A stretch of 64,000 bases of DNA from Rhizobiaceae bacterium (GTDB taxonomy: Bacteria; Pseudomonadota; Alphaproteobacteria; Rhizobiales; Rhizobiaceae), in the NCBI GenBank assembly GCA_017644005.1, contig JAEPMJ010000003.1, positions 1-64,000 on the forward strand, read 5' to 3'. The notes under the pieces are model-generated. The model was not told the origin of the DNA. It did not search any database and saw only the letters and a list, made by a program, of their open reading frames with translations. Of the stretch, positions 12,132-21,592 are shown one piece after another; within the stretch, counting starts at the first letter, position 1; each line of letters begins with the position of its first letter. The position numbers and the translations under genes are program-made.

Positions 12132-12500
12132 ATGGCTCGTATTGCCGGCGTCAATCTGCCGACCAACAAGCGCGTTGTGATTGCGCTTCAGTACATCCAC
12201 GGTATCGGACCGAAATTCGCGTCCGAGATCATCGCCAAGGCCAACATTCCCGCAGAGCGACGCGTCAATGAACTGACCGACGCGGAAGCGCTGCAGATGC
12301 GCGAGATCATCGACCGCGACTATCAGGTTGAAGGCGACCTTCGCCGCGAAGTGTCGATGAACATCAAGCGCCTCATGGATCTTGGCTGCTACCGCGGTCT
12401 GCGGCATCGCCGCTCGCTGCCGGTTCGCGGCCAGCGCACGCACACCAATGCGCGTACCCGCAAGGGGCCGGCCAAGGCGATTGCAGGCAAGAAGAAGTAA
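12132..12500 (+). CDS. rpsM: 30S ribosomal protein S13
   Basis: [29 protein letters not shown] at 12132. Confidence 0.97.
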   Translation: MARIAGVNLPTNKRVVIALQYIHGIGPKFASEIIAKANIPAERRVNELTDAEALQMREIIDRDYQVEGDLRREVSMNIKRLMDLGCYRGLRHRRSLPVRGQRTHTNARTRKGPAKAIAGKKK

Positions 12501-12503
12501 GGA

Positions 12504-12575
12504 AGCGAGTGGCGAAGTAGCCAAAAGCGAATAGAAAGACCATATCCGCTATTCGCTACTCAATATTCGCTCCTC
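12504..12575. repeat. Inverted array of degenerate heptamers (AGCGAAT-like)
   Basis: Left arm AGCGAGT/GGCGAAGT/AGCCAAA/AGCGAAT/AG; right arm CT/ATTCGCT/ACTCAAT/ATTCGCT/CCTC. Confidence 0.7.
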
Positions 12576-12627
12576 AGGTGTAGCCGCTGGAACTACGGCG
12601 GCGCTGATATCGATTGAAAGGACCACA

Positions 12628-13017
12628 ATGGCCAAAGAAGCCGCACGCGTACGCCGCCGCGAACGCAAGAACATCTCCACCGGCGTCGCGCATGTTTCGT
12701 CGACGTTCAACAACACCATGATCACGATCACCGACGCGCAGGGCAATGCGATTGCCTGGTCGTCGGCCGGTGCCCAGGGTTTCAAGGGATCGCGCAAATC
12801 GACGCCGTTTGCGGCGCAGATGGCCGCCGAGGATTGCGCCAAGAAGGCGCAGGAGCACGGCATGCGAACGCTTGAGGTCGAGGTCAGCGGACCCGGTTCA
12901 GGCCGCGAGTCGGCACTGCGCGCTTTGCAGGCCGCCGGTTTCACGATCACCTCGATCCGTGACGTGACACCGATTCCACACAATGGTTGCCGCCCGCGCA
13001 AAAAGCGCCGCGTCTAA
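12628..13017 (+). CDS. rpsK: 30S ribosomal protein S11
   Basis: [43 protein letters not shown]. Confidence 0.98.
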   Translation: MAKEAARVRRRERKNISTGVAHVSSTFNNTMITITDAQGNAIAWSSAGAQGFKGSRKSTPFAAQMAAEDCAKKAQEHGMRTLEVEVSGPGSGRESALRALQAAGFTITSIRDVTPIPHNGCRPRKKRRV

Positions 13018-13176
13018 CCCAGAGATTTGAAACTGCCGCGCGAGCTCCCGGCAGCATGATCTCCAAATCCGGTTTCCGGTTTTCGGATCAGATTATGCAA
13101 TTCAAGGGCGCTCCTCCACGGCTTCCAGGACGCCCGCCACGATTGGATGGTGGCGGGGAAACGGAAGGATAACAGA

Positions 13177-14184
13177 ATGATCCAGAAGAACTGGCAGGAA
13201 CTGATCAAGCCCAACAAGATCGAATTCCAGTCGAAGGGCAACACGACGACGGTCGTCGCCGAACCGCTCGAACGCGGTTTCGGCCTTACGCTTGGCAATG
13301 CCCTGCGTCGCGTCCTGCTTTCGTCGCTTCGCGGCGCCGCCGTGACCGCAGTCCAGATCGACGGCGTGCTGCACGAATTCTCGTCGATTTCGGGCGTGCG
13401 CGAAGACGTCACCGACATCGTGCTCAACATCAAGGAAATCGCGATCCGCATGGAAGGCGACGGACCCAAGCGCATGGTTGTGCGCAAGCAGGGCCCGGGC
13501 CAGGTGACTGCGGGCGATATCCAGACCGTTGGCGACGTCGAAATCCTCAACCCCGACCACGTGATCTGCACACTGGACGAGGGTGCGGAAATCCGCATGG
13601 AGTTCACCGTCAACAACGGCAAGGGTTATGTGCCGGCAGACCGCAACCGCGCCGAAGACGCGCCGATCGGCCTTATCCCGGTCGACAGCCTCTATTCGCC
13701 GGTCAAGAAGGTCTCCTACAAGGTCGAAAACACCCGTGAGGGCCAGGTTCTGGATTACGACAAACTGACTATGTCGATCGAGACCAACGGCGCCATCTCC
13801 GGCGAAGATGCAGTGGCTTTCGCCGCGCGCATCCTGCAGGACCAGCTTGGCCTCTTCGTGAACTTCGAAGAGCCGCAGAAGGAGCAGCCGGCGGAGCAGG
13901 TGACGGAGCTTGCCTTCAACCCGGCACTTCTGAAGAAGGTGGACGAACTGGAGCTTTCGGTCCGTTCGGCCAACTGCCTGAAGAACGACAACATCGTTTA
14001 TATTGGCGACCTGATCCAGAAGACGGAAGCCGAGATGCTGCGGACACCGAATTTCGGCCGCAAGTCGCTCAACGAGATCAAGGAAGTGCTGGCGTCCATG
14101 GGGCTTCACCTCGGTATGGAGGTGCAGGACTGGCCGCCGGACAATATCGAAGATCTGGCAAAGCGCTACGAAGACCAGTATTGA
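13177..14184 (+). CDS. rpoA: DNA-directed RNA polymerase subunit alpha
   Basis: [18 protein letters not shown]... ; alpha-[52 protein letters not shown]. Confidence 0.98.
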   Translation: MIQKNWQELIKPNKIEFQSKGNTTTVVAEPLERGFGLTLGNALRRVLLSSLRGAAVTAVQIDGVLHEFSSISGVREDVTDIVLNIKEIAIRMEGDGPKRMVVRKQGPGQVTAGDIQTVGDVEILNPDHVICTLDEGAEIRMEFTVNNGKGYVPADRNRAEDAPIGLIPVDSLYSPVKKVSYKVENTREGQVLDYDKLTMSIETNGAISGEDAVAFAARILQDQLGLFVNFEEPQKEQPAEQVTELAFNPALLKKVDELELSVRSANCLKNDNIVYIGDLIQKTEAEMLRTPNFGRKSLNEIKEVLASMGLHLGMEVQDWPPDNIEDLAKRYEDQY

Positions 14185-14187
14185 ACC

Positions 14188-14260
14188 GGCAGCCGTGAGT
14201 AGGCGGTCGGCAGTCCATGAAACGAAGAACCTGACTGCCTGCCGCCGATTGCCCACTGCC
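14188..14260. repeat. Inverted array of degenerate heptamers (GGCAGTC-like), 4x7 bp per arm
   Basis: Left GGCAGCC-GTGAGTA-GGCGGTC-GGCAGTC; right arm reverse complement GGCAGTG-GGCAATC-GGCGGCA-GGCAGTC; 17-nt loop. Confidence 0.75.
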
Positions 14261-14304
14261 AAGTGTGTTAAGGGCGCCTCGCGCCGAATTCTAGGAGAAA
14301 GCCA

Positions 14305-14739
14305 ATGCGTCACGGAAAGTCCGGTCGTCGGCTGAACCGCACCGCCAGCCACCGCAAGGCCCTGTTCGTCAACATGGCCGCGTCGCTGATCGAGCACGAA
14401 CAGATCACCACCACGCTGCCCAAGGCCAAGGAGCTGCGCCCAATCGTGGAGAAGCTGGTTACGCTCGGCAAGCGCGGTGACCTGCATGCGCGTCGCCAGG
14501 CGATTGCCAAGATCGGTTCCGACGAACTCGCAAAGCGCCTGTTCGAGACAATTGCGCCGCGTTATGCAACCCGCAATGGCGGCTACACCCGCATCATGAA
14601 GGCTGGTTTCCGCCACGGCGATAACGCGCCGATGGCCGTGATTGAGTTTGTTGACCGCGACACCGCTGCCAAGGGCGCAGCCGACCGTGCACGCGTCGAG
14701 GCGGAAGACAACACCGAGAGCGAAGCCGAAGCGGCATAA
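14305..14739 (+). CDS. rplQ: 50S ribosomal protein L17
   Basis: [34 protein letters not shown]. Confidence 0.98.
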   Translation: MRHGKSGRRLNRTASHRKALFVNMAASLIEHEQITTTLPKAKELRPIVEKLVTLGKRGDLHARRQAIAKIGSDELAKRLFETIAPRYATRNGGYTRIMKAGFRHGDNAPMAVIEFVDRDTAAKGAADRARVEAEDNTESEAEAA

Positions 14740-14767
14740 TACCACTTCGGGAACAGACAAGAATGCG

Positions 14768-14792
14768 AAGGGCCCTGCGGGGCCCTTTTTTC
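14768..14792 (+). terminator. Rho-independent terminator after rplQ
   Basis: AAGGGCCC-TGCG-GGGCCCTT followed by T run. Confidence 0.9.
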
Positions 14793-14808
14793 TCGACTGT
14801 TGCGGCAA

Positions 14809-14825
14809 TTAGCTAAAACAGCTAA
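14809..14825 (+). promoter_or_regulatory. Candidate operator of the Phd/Doc-type module (inverted repeat TTAGCT-AAAAC-AGCTAA)
   Basis: Perfect 6-bp inverted repeat ending 9 bp before the antitoxin ATG. Confidence 0.55.
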
Positions 14826-14834
14826 ACTAAGCGC

Positions 14835-15071
14835 ATGAACTCGATGACCGCATCAGACGCGAAGAACAAATTCGGGCAACTGCTTGAACTCGCCCGCTCA
14901 GGGCCGGTGCGTATCCAGAAGCAAGGCCGCGATGTTGCAATCGTACTTTCTCCGGATGAGTTTCGCCGTATAGCCGAGGCTGGCGGCAGCTCAGTAAATC
15001 CGCTCGTCGAAAAACTGCACGCCGAAAGCGCCGAGCGGTGGGCCAAGGTCTATGAGGCGCTCGCCAAATAG
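14835..15071 (+). CDS. Phd/YefM-type antitoxin
   Basis: 78 aa; NSMTASDAKNKFGQLLELARSGPVRIQKQGRDVAIVLSPDEFRRI is typical of the Phd/YefM fold; immediately precedes Fic/Doc toxin. Confidence 0.88.
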   Translation: MNSMTASDAKNKFGQLLELARSGPVRIQKQGRDVAIVLSPDEFRRIAEAGGSSVNPLVEKLHAESAERWAKVYEALAK

Positions 15072-15073
15072 CC

Positions 15074-15439
15074 GTGATCTATCTTGGCCTCGATGATGCT
15101 CTTTTCATTCATCGCGAGCAGATTCGACTGTTCGGTGGTGCGCAGGGAATTCGCGACCTGGGGCTTGTCGAGTCGGCGCTTCTGAGACCGCAGACCGGCT
15201 ACTATGCCGATACAATCGAAGAAGCGGCTGCACTTTGGGAAAGCCTGGCGATGAACCATGGCTTCATCGACGGCAACAAGCGTGTCGCGTTTGCCTGCAT
15301 GGACATCTTCCTTGGCCTCAACGGAAGGCGGCTCGAATGCGATCAGGAAGATGTAATTCGGTTTATCTACCAGCAGCTCGAGGACAAAACGTTTCGGAAA
15401 GGTGTGATCGAACAGTGGCTGCGCCGGCATGTTCGGTAG
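15074..15439 (+). CDS. Death-on-curing (Fic/Doc) family toxin
   Basis: 121 aa with Fic/Doc motif H-G-F-I-D-G-N-K-R; 2-nt gap after antitoxin. Confidence 0.9.
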   Translation: MIYLGLDDALFIHREQIRLFGGAQGIRDLGLVESALLRPQTGYYADTIEEAAALWESLAMNHGFIDGNKRVAFACMDIFLGLNGRRLECDQEDVIRFIYQQLEDKTFRKGVIEQWLRRHVR

Positions 15440-15488
15440 CTTCGGCCATTTGTTTTGCACATTCGCAGCAAAAATGGCATCCGCTTCG

Positions 15489-16985
15489 ATGAAGAGGATT
15501 CCCGCCATGCGCAGACTGCCGTCGTTTTTCGCCACCTTCGTTGCCACGCTCTTCGCCGCCTTGCTCGCGGTCGTGCCGCTTCGCGCCGAGGATGCGCCGG
15601 CGCAGGACCTTGGTTCGATCCTGACCGACCTCCTGCGCGGGGGGCTCGATACCGGTGAACCGCAGCGACGCCTGCCGTTCGGGCGCAGCGAGATGCAGCT
15701 CTCTTTCGCACCGCTGGTCGCGGAGACGGCGCCAGCGGTGGTCAATGTCTATGCGTCGGCGCAAGTGAGCGCGCGGCCTTCGCCATTCCTATCCGATCCG
15801 TTTTTCGAGCATTTTTTCGGACAGCAAATGCCGCCACGCGTGCAATCGTCGCTCGGATCTGGCGTCATCGTTGATAAAAGCGGGCTGGTGGTCACCAACT
15901 TCCACGTCATCCGGGGGGCGGATGAGGTGAAGGTCGCGATGTCGGATGGCCGCGAATTCGCCAGCACTATCCTGCTCAAGGATGAATCGCTCGACCTGGC
16001 TGTGCTCAAGATCGAAGCCGACCAGCCATTCCCCACGGTGGCGATCGGCGATTCAGACGCTCTTCTGGTCGGCGATCTCGTGCTTGCGATCGGCAATCCG
16101 TTCGGCGTCGGACAAACGACAACGAGCGGAATCGTCTCGGCTGTCGCCAGAACCCATATCGGCATTTCGGATTTCGGCTTTTTTATCCAGACGGATGCGG
16201 CGATCAATCCCGGCAATTCCGGCGGCGCGCTGATCAACATGGCGGGCGAGCTCGTCGGCATCAATACGGCGATCTACAGCCGCAGCGGCGGCTCCATCGG
16301 CATCGGCTTCGCAATTCCGGCCAATATGGTGCGTGCCGTGGTTGCGTCGGCGCAAGGCGGCAGCGATTTTTTCGAGCGGCCATGGATCGGCGCGAATTTC
16401 GAGGCGGTGGATGCGCAGATGGCGGAGGCGCTCGGAATGACGCGCCCCACCGGCGCGCTTGTGTCGGACATCTACCCCGGCAGTCCAGCCGAAAGCGCCG
16501 GCGTACGGCCGGGCGATGTGGTTCTGGCTATGAACGCGACCCGCATCGAGCATCCCGACGCGCTCGACTACCGGCTTGCGACACGCCCGATTGGCGCCGA
16601 GATATCCCTGACGCTGTTGCGGCAGGGCGAAGAAATTCCGGTCACTCTTGAACTGATGCGCGCTCCCGAGGGAGCAACGGCGGCTGAGATTGTGATCGAA
16701 GGCAGATCGCCATTCGCCGGTGCCAAGGTTGCCGCGCTATCGCCGCGCCTTGCGCAGCGGCTTGGGATGACGGGCCGCGCCGAAGGGGTGGCGATTGTCG
16801 ATATCGATCGTTCTTCTGCCGCGGCGCAGTTCGGATTTCAGCCGGGCGATATTGTGAGGGATGTCAATGGCGTTGCGATCGACAGCCCGGATACGCTGGC
16901 GAAAGTTGCCGGCGAAGAAACGCGCTGGTGGCGGTTCACGATTGAGCGCAACGGTCAAACGTTCCGCCAGGTATTGCGGTTCTGA
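15489..16985 (+). CDS. DegP/HtrA-family serine protease with PDZ domains
   Basis: Signal-like N-terminus; TNFHVIRGADEV, DLAVLKI, NPGNSGGALIN catalytic triad motifs; start uncertain (15489 or 15507). Confidence 0.92.
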   Translation: MKRIPAMRRLPSFFATFVATLFAALLAVVPLRAEDAPAQDLGSILTDLLRGGLDTGEPQRRLPFGRSEMQLSFAPLVAETAPAVVNVYASAQVSARPSPFLSDPFFEHFFGQQMPPRVQSSLGSGVIVDKSGLVVTNFHVIRGADEVKVAMSDGREFASTILLKDESLDLAVLKIEADQPFPTVAIGDSDALLVGDLVLAIGNPFGVGQTTTSGIVSAVARTHIGISDFGFFIQTDAAINPGNSGGALINMAGELVGINTAIYSRSGGSIGIGFAIPANMVRAVVASAQGGSDFFERPWIGANFEAVDAQMAEALGMTRPTGALVSDIYPGSPAESAGVRPGDVVLAMNATRIEHPDALDYRLATRPIGAEISLTLLRQGEEIPVTLELMRAPEGATAAEIVIEGRSPFAGAKVAALSPRLAQRLGMTGRAEGVAIVDIDRSSAAAQFGFQPGDIVRDVNGVAIDSPDTLAKVAGEETRWWRFTIERNGQTFRQVLRF

Positions 16986-16991
16986 GCGGTC

Positions 16992-18344
16992 ATGGCCGAT
17001 CTGTTTGGCGCTTCCGACGGTCCAGCCGAAACAGGAACATCCGGTGCTCGTCCGCTTGCCGACCGGTTGCGTCCTGCAAAGCTGGGCGAGGTTGTCGGTC
17101 AGGAACATCTGACCGGGCCGGACGGCGCGCTGACGCGCATGATCGCTTCCGGCTCGCTGGGCTCGCTGGTGTTCTGGGGGCCGCCAGGCACCGGCAAGAC
17201 TACGGTCGCACGATTGCTTGCCGGTGAAACCGACCTCGCATTCGAGCAGATTTCCGCGATCTTTTCCGGCGTTGCCGATCTCAAGAAGGTGTTCGAAGCG
17301 GCGCGCCTGCGGCACCGCAACGGCCGCCAGACACTGCTTTTCGTGGACGAGATTCACCGGTTCAACCGCGCCCAGCAGGACGGCTTCCTGCCGGTCATGG
17401 AAGACGGAACGGTCATTCTCGTGGGAGCGACGACCGAAAACCCGTCCTTCGAGCTCAACGCTGCTCTTCTGTCGCGTGCACGTGTCCTGTCGTTCCGGCC
17501 TCTGGAAGCCGAAAGCCTGACCCTTCTGCTGGAGCGCGCCGAAGCGACGATCGGCAGGCCTCTGCCGCTCGACGACGCGGCGAGGGCGGTTTTGATCCGC
17601 ATGGCCGACGGCGATGGCCGTGCCATACTGACACTGGCCGAGGAAGTGTGGCGCGCGGCCCGTGAGGATGAGACGTTCGATGCCGAGGCGCTGCAGGGCG
17701 TCGTTCAGCGCCGCGCTCCGGTCTACGACAAGGGGCAGGACGGCCACTACAATTTGATCTCGGCGCTGCACAAAGCCGTGCGCGGCTCCGACCCGGACGC
17801 CGCGCTCTATTATCTGGCGCGTATGTTCGATGCAGGGGAAGCACCGCTGTTTCTCGGCAGACGGCTGGTCCGCATGGCGGTTGAGGACATTGGCCTTGCA
17901 GACCCGCAGGCACTTGTCGTCGCCAACGCAGCGAAGGATGCCTATGATTTTCTGGGATCGCCCGAGGGTGAGCTGGCGCTCGCTCAAGCCTGCATCTACC
18001 TGGCGACCGCGCCCAAATCCAACGCAGCCTATACGGCCTACAAGGCGTCCATGGCCGCCGCGAAGGAGCATGGCTCGCTCCTGCCGCCCCGGCATATCCT
18101 CAACGCGCCGACCAAGCTCATGAAGTCCGAAGGCTATGGAACGGGCTATCAGTATGATCACGACCAGCCGGACGCGTTTTCAGGTCAGGATTATTTTCCC
18201 GAGGCGATGGGCCGCCAACAATACTACGATCCGCCGGATCGAGGTTTCGAGCGCGAAATCCGCAAGCGGCTCGACTATTGGTCCAAGTTGCGGCGCGAAC
18301 GCCAAGTTGCGGCGCGGGATGACGGCGAAGCCAATGGTAGCTGA
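16992..18344 (+). CDS. rarA: Replication-associated recombination protein A (AAA ATPase, RarA/MgsA)
   Basis: RPLADRLRPAKLGEVVGQEHLTGPDGALTRMI, GPPGTGKTTVARLLA, FVDEIHRFNRAQQD. Confidence 0.95.
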   Translation: MADLFGASDGPAETGTSGARPLADRLRPAKLGEVVGQEHLTGPDGALTRMIASGSLGSLVFWGPPGTGKTTVARLLAGETDLAFEQISAIFSGVADLKKVFEAARLRHRNGRQTLLFVDEIHRFNRAQQDGFLPVMEDGTVILVGATTENPSFELNAALLSRARVLSFRPLEAESLTLLLERAEATIGRPLPLDDAARAVLIRMADGDGRAILTLAEEVWRAAREDETFDAEALQGVVQRRAPVYDKGQDGHYNLISALHKAVRGSDPDAALYYLARMFDAGEAPLFLGRRLVRMAVEDIGLADPQALVVANAAKDAYDFLGSPEGELALAQACIYLATAPKSNAAYTAYKASMAAAKEHGSLLPPRHILNAPTKLMKSEGYGTGYQYDHDQPDAFSGQDYFPEAMGRQQYYDPPDRGFEREIRKRLDYWSKLRRERQVAARDDGEANGS

Positions 18345-18394
18345 TTTGGCACGGCGCTCTTTCAGCGTCTAGCGCCTTCCGCTATCAGGGGGCC

Positions 18395-18772
18395 ATGTAT
18401 CATTTGCTCATTGTCGCGGCGGGCGGGGCGGTTGGCGCCGCACTGCGTCATCTCGTCGGTCTCGCCGCCCTGCGACTGGCAGGGCCGACCTTTCCCTGGG
18501 GTACACTCGCCGTCAATCTGGCCGGTTCCTTCATGATGGGCGTGCTGATAGAGCTGCTGGCGCGCAAGGCAGGCGTTTCCGCGGAAGTGAGGCTCTTCGC
18601 CGCAACCGGCGTTCTGGGCGGCTTCACCACCTTTTCGGCCTTTTCACTGGACGTGGTGGTGTTATGGGAACGTGGCGCGCTGTTGGCAGCTGCCGGCTAC
18701 ACGCTGGTCAGTGTTGTGGGTGCCGTTGCCGCACTTTTTGCGGGATTGGCTTTTGTGCGCGCGCTGGCATAG
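18395..18772 (+). CDS. crcB: Fluoride efflux transporter CrcB
   Basis: GGAVGAALRHLVG...TLAVNLAGSFMMGVL...GVLGGFTTFSAFSLD. Confidence 0.95.
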   Translation: MYHLLIVAAGGAVGAALRHLVGLAALRLAGPTFPWGTLAVNLAGSFMMGVLIELLARKAGVSAEVRLFAATGVLGGFTTFSAFSLDVVVLWERGALLAAAGYTLVSVVGAVAALFAGLAFVRALA

Positions 18773-18809
18773 GCGCACCCAGGCAAACTTCCAGGAAATT
18801 GAACGAACC

Positions 18810-19793
18810 ATGTCCGGTGTTGAGCAGATCAAGGTTGCGGAAGACGAAGCCAATATGCGCCTCGATCGGTGGTTCAAGGTTCATTACCCGGGGCTTGGCT
18901 TTGGTCGCCTTCAGAAACTGCTGCGGTCGGGACAGGTGCGGGTCGATGGCGGGCGCGTCAAAACCGACACGCGGCTCGATCCCGGCCAGACAGTCCGGGT
19001 GCCGCCGCTCGATACCGACCGCAATACCGGACCGCTGACCCCACGTTCGATTGCCAACAAGGACGACGCAGACGCGTTGTCGCAGCTACTGCTCCACGAA
19101 GACGATAAGGTGCTGGTTTTCAACAAGCCGCCGGGGCTCGCGGTGCAGGGCGGTTCGGGCATTGTACGCAACGTCGACCAGATGCTTGAGGCCTGGCGCA
19201 ACAAGAAAGGCGAGAAGCCGCGGCTGGTGCACCGGCTCGACCGCGACACGTCGGGTGTTCTCGTTGTTGCCCGCACGCGGCAGGCGGCGATGCGGCTCGC
19301 CGAATCCTTCCGCGCGCGTGAAACAAAGAAGACCTACTGGGCTCTTGTGAAGGGCGTTCCCGCCAAAAAAACCGGCAAGATTTCCAACTGGCTGGTCAAG
19401 GAGCCAACGCCGGACGGAGATCGCATGCGCGTCGCGAAACACGGCGAGGCGGGGGCAGATCACGCGGTTTCCTACTACCGGGTGGTGGATCAGGCGGGGC
19501 AGGCGCTCTCCTGGCTTGAAATGGAGCCCTATACGGGGCGCACGCATCAGCTGCGCGTTCATGCGGTTTCTATTGGCTGCCCGATCATCGGCGACCCGAA
19601 ATATTTCGAGGCCGATCAGAACTGGGAGTTTCCGGGCGGACTCCAGAACCGTCTGCATCTTCATGCACGGCGCATCGTTATCCCGCATCCGGGTTCGGGT
19701 ACTATCGACGTTACCGCGCCGTTGCCGGGGCACATGGTTCAAAGCTGGAATCTGCTCGGTTTCGACGAAGCAAGCGCCGAGGACGAACAATGA
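18810..19793 (+). CDS. rluC: RluA-family 23S rRNA pseudouridine synthase (RluC/D type)
   Basis: S4-like N-terminus; PRLVHRLDRDTSGVLVVART; start at ATG 18810. Confidence 0.9.
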   Translation: MSGVEQIKVAEDEANMRLDRWFKVHYPGLGFGRLQKLLRSGQVRVDGGRVKTDTRLDPGQTVRVPPLDTDRNTGPLTPRSIANKDDADALSQLLLHEDDKVLVFNKPPGLAVQGGSGIVRNVDQMLEAWRNKKGEKPRLVHRLDRDTSGVLVVARTRQAAMRLAESFRARETKKTYWALVKGVPAKKTGKISNWLVKEPTPDGDRMRVAKHGEAGADHAVSYYRVVDQAGQALSWLEMEPYTGRTHQLRVHAVSIGCPIIGDPKYFEADQNWEFPGGLQNRLHLHARRIVIPHPGSGTIDVTAPLPGHMVQSWNLLGFDEASAEDEQ

Positions 19794-20710
19794 GCGTGGT
19801 TTCGCCGACACTCGACAAGCGGGACGCAATCGACGCATTCGCTGCCGGTATGATGATCGTGCTGACGCTGACCTGGGGCCTCAATCAGGTGGCGATCAAA
19901 ATTTCCAACGAAGGCTATAATCCGGTTTTCCTGACCGTTGCGCGCTCCAGCATTGCTGCCGTGCTGGTATTCGCCTGGTGCCGTATTCGCGGCATCAGGC
20001 TTTTCGAGAGCGACGGGACGCTGTGGCCGGGGATTATCGTCGGCGCCATGTTCGGCCTTGAGTTCATCCTCATCTTTTTCGGGCTCGATTACACCACCGC
20101 TGCGCGCGGGACGCTGATGGTCAACACGATGCCGTTTTGGGTGCTGATCGGCGCACATTTCCTACTGGGCGAGCGCATGACGGGAATCAAATTCGGTGGC
20201 CTGCTGTTGGCATTCTGCGGTGTGGTGCTGGTGTTTTCCGATGAGCTCAGCCTGCCCGATGCAGCCGCCGTCAAGGGTGATCTCATGCTGCTGGCTGCCG
20301 GATTGCTCTGGGGCGGCACGACACTCGTCATCAAGCGCACCAGCCTTGCGGATGCCAGTGCCGAGAAAACGCTGTTGTACCAGCTGCTGGTATCGGCCGT
20401 GGTATCGGTGCCGCTTATCCCGCTCGCCGGACCTGTGCTGCGCGATGTGACGACCCTGGCGACTGCTTCGCTTCTTTATCAGGCTGTGTTTGTCGTTGCC
20501 TTCACCTACGTGTTGTGGTTCTGGCTGATGCGGCGTTATCCCGCGTCGGGGCTTTCGAGCTTCACCTTCCTCAGCCCGGTATTCGGCGTGCTCGGTGGTG
20601 GCCTGCTGTTGGGCGAACCGCTCTCATGGCGTATCTTCGCAGCCCTTACGATGATCGCGGCAGGTCTGTTGCTGGTGAACAGGCCGGTGCGGCGCGGCCA
20701 ACCGGGCTGA
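19790..20710 (+). CDS. DMT-family (EamA) transporter
   Basis: About 10 TM segments in two EamA-like repeats. Confidence 0.88.
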   Translation: MSVVSPTLDKRDAIDAFAAGMMIVLTLTWGLNQVAIKISNEGYNPVFLTVARSSIAAVLVFAWCRIRGIRLFESDGTLWPGIIVGAMFGLEFILIFFGLDYTTAARGTLMVNTMPFWVLIGAHFLLGERMTGIKFGGLLLAFCGVVLVFSDELSLPDAAAVKGDLMLLAAGLLWGGTTLVIKRTSLADASAEKTLLYQLLVSAVVSVPLIPLAGPVLRDVTTLATASLLYQAVFVVAFTYVLWFWLMRRYPASGLSSFTFLSPVFGVLGGGLLLGEPLSWRIFAALTMIAAGLLLVNRPVRRGQPG

Positions 20711-21520
20711 ATGAGATCGGATACGGATATGCGTGACCTTCTCAACGATCTCGAGGCCGGCAGAGCGGCGCAGCGTGACCCCAACGAAGCTGCGCGGGAG
20801 GCCATGCGCGTTCAGTTGCCAAAACGCTTCTACAAGACGGCTGGTTTCGAAGCGGAAGACGGCGGCTTTTCGGTGCGCCTCGACGGCAAGCAGGTCCGGA
20901 CGCCAGGGCGCCGGCCGCTCGTTCTACCGACGGCTCGCGCTGCGGAACTGGTCGCCGACGAGTTCGAGGCGCAGGCCGAGAAGATCGATCCGATGACCAT
21001 GCCGGTGACGCGCATGGTCAACACGACAATCGATGGCGTTGCCAACGACGTGCAGGCGGTGCTGGAAGACATTTTGCGCTACGCGTCGTCCGATCTCATC
21101 TGCTACCGGGCCGACACACCTCAGGAACTGGTCAAACGTCAGGGCGACGCCTGGGACCCGGTGCTCGACTGGCTGCAGGGGTTGCTGGGGGCGCGTTTCA
21201 TGCTGGCTGAGGGTGTCATGCCGGTTGAGCAGCCGCGCGAGACCATCGCCGTGCTGGGCGCCTATCTCGCCCAAAGACGTGAGCCGTTTCGCATCGCCGC
21301 GTTGCACGTCATGACATCACTCATGGGCTCGGCGCTGCTCGCGCTCGCCGTCGATGGCGAGAAACTCGATGTCGAGCGCGCCTGGGCGGCCGCGCATATC
21401 GACGAAGACTGGAACATCGAGCAGTGGGGCGAAGACGCGGAAGCAGCTTCACGTCGAGCGCATCGCCTTCTCGAAATGCGAGCCGCCGGTGCACTGCTGG
21501 CGGCGCTTGAGCGAACATAA
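20711..21520 (+). CDS. ATP12-family F1-ATPase assembly chaperone
   Basis: KRFYKTAGFEAEDGGFSVRLDGKQVRTPGRRPLVLPTARAAELVADEFEAQAEKIDPMTMPVTR; alternative start 20729. Confidence 0.93.
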   Translation: MRSDTDMRDLLNDLEAGRAAQRDPNEAAREAMRVQLPKRFYKTAGFEAEDGGFSVRLDGKQVRTPGRRPLVLPTARAAELVADEFEAQAEKIDPMTMPVTRMVNTTIDGVANDVQAVLEDILRYASSDLICYRADTPQELVKRQGDAWDPVLDWLQGLLGARFMLAEGVMPVEQPRETIAVLGAYLAQRREPFRIAALHVMTSLMGSALLALAVDGEKLDVERAWAAAHIDEDWNIEQWGEDAEAASRRAHRLLEMRAAGALLAALERT

Positions 21521-21592
21521 TCCGCCGCAAACCCTTGTGAGCTTTGCCCGCCCGGCATTTCATCCGCTGGTGAAACCCCTTAGGCTGCTTGC

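Noticed and set aside
13102-14808. 568-aa minus-strand ORF antisense to rpoA/rplQ
   Set aside because: High-GC antisense shadow; the plus strand encodes unmistakable RpoA and L17
16737-18161. 474-aa minus-strand ORF opposite rarA
   Set aside because: Shadow ORF of the conserved RarA reading frame; no recognisable domain
18345-18394. Possible fluoride riboswitch ahead of crcB
   Set aside because: The gap is only 50 nt and shows none of the crcB-motif core sequence
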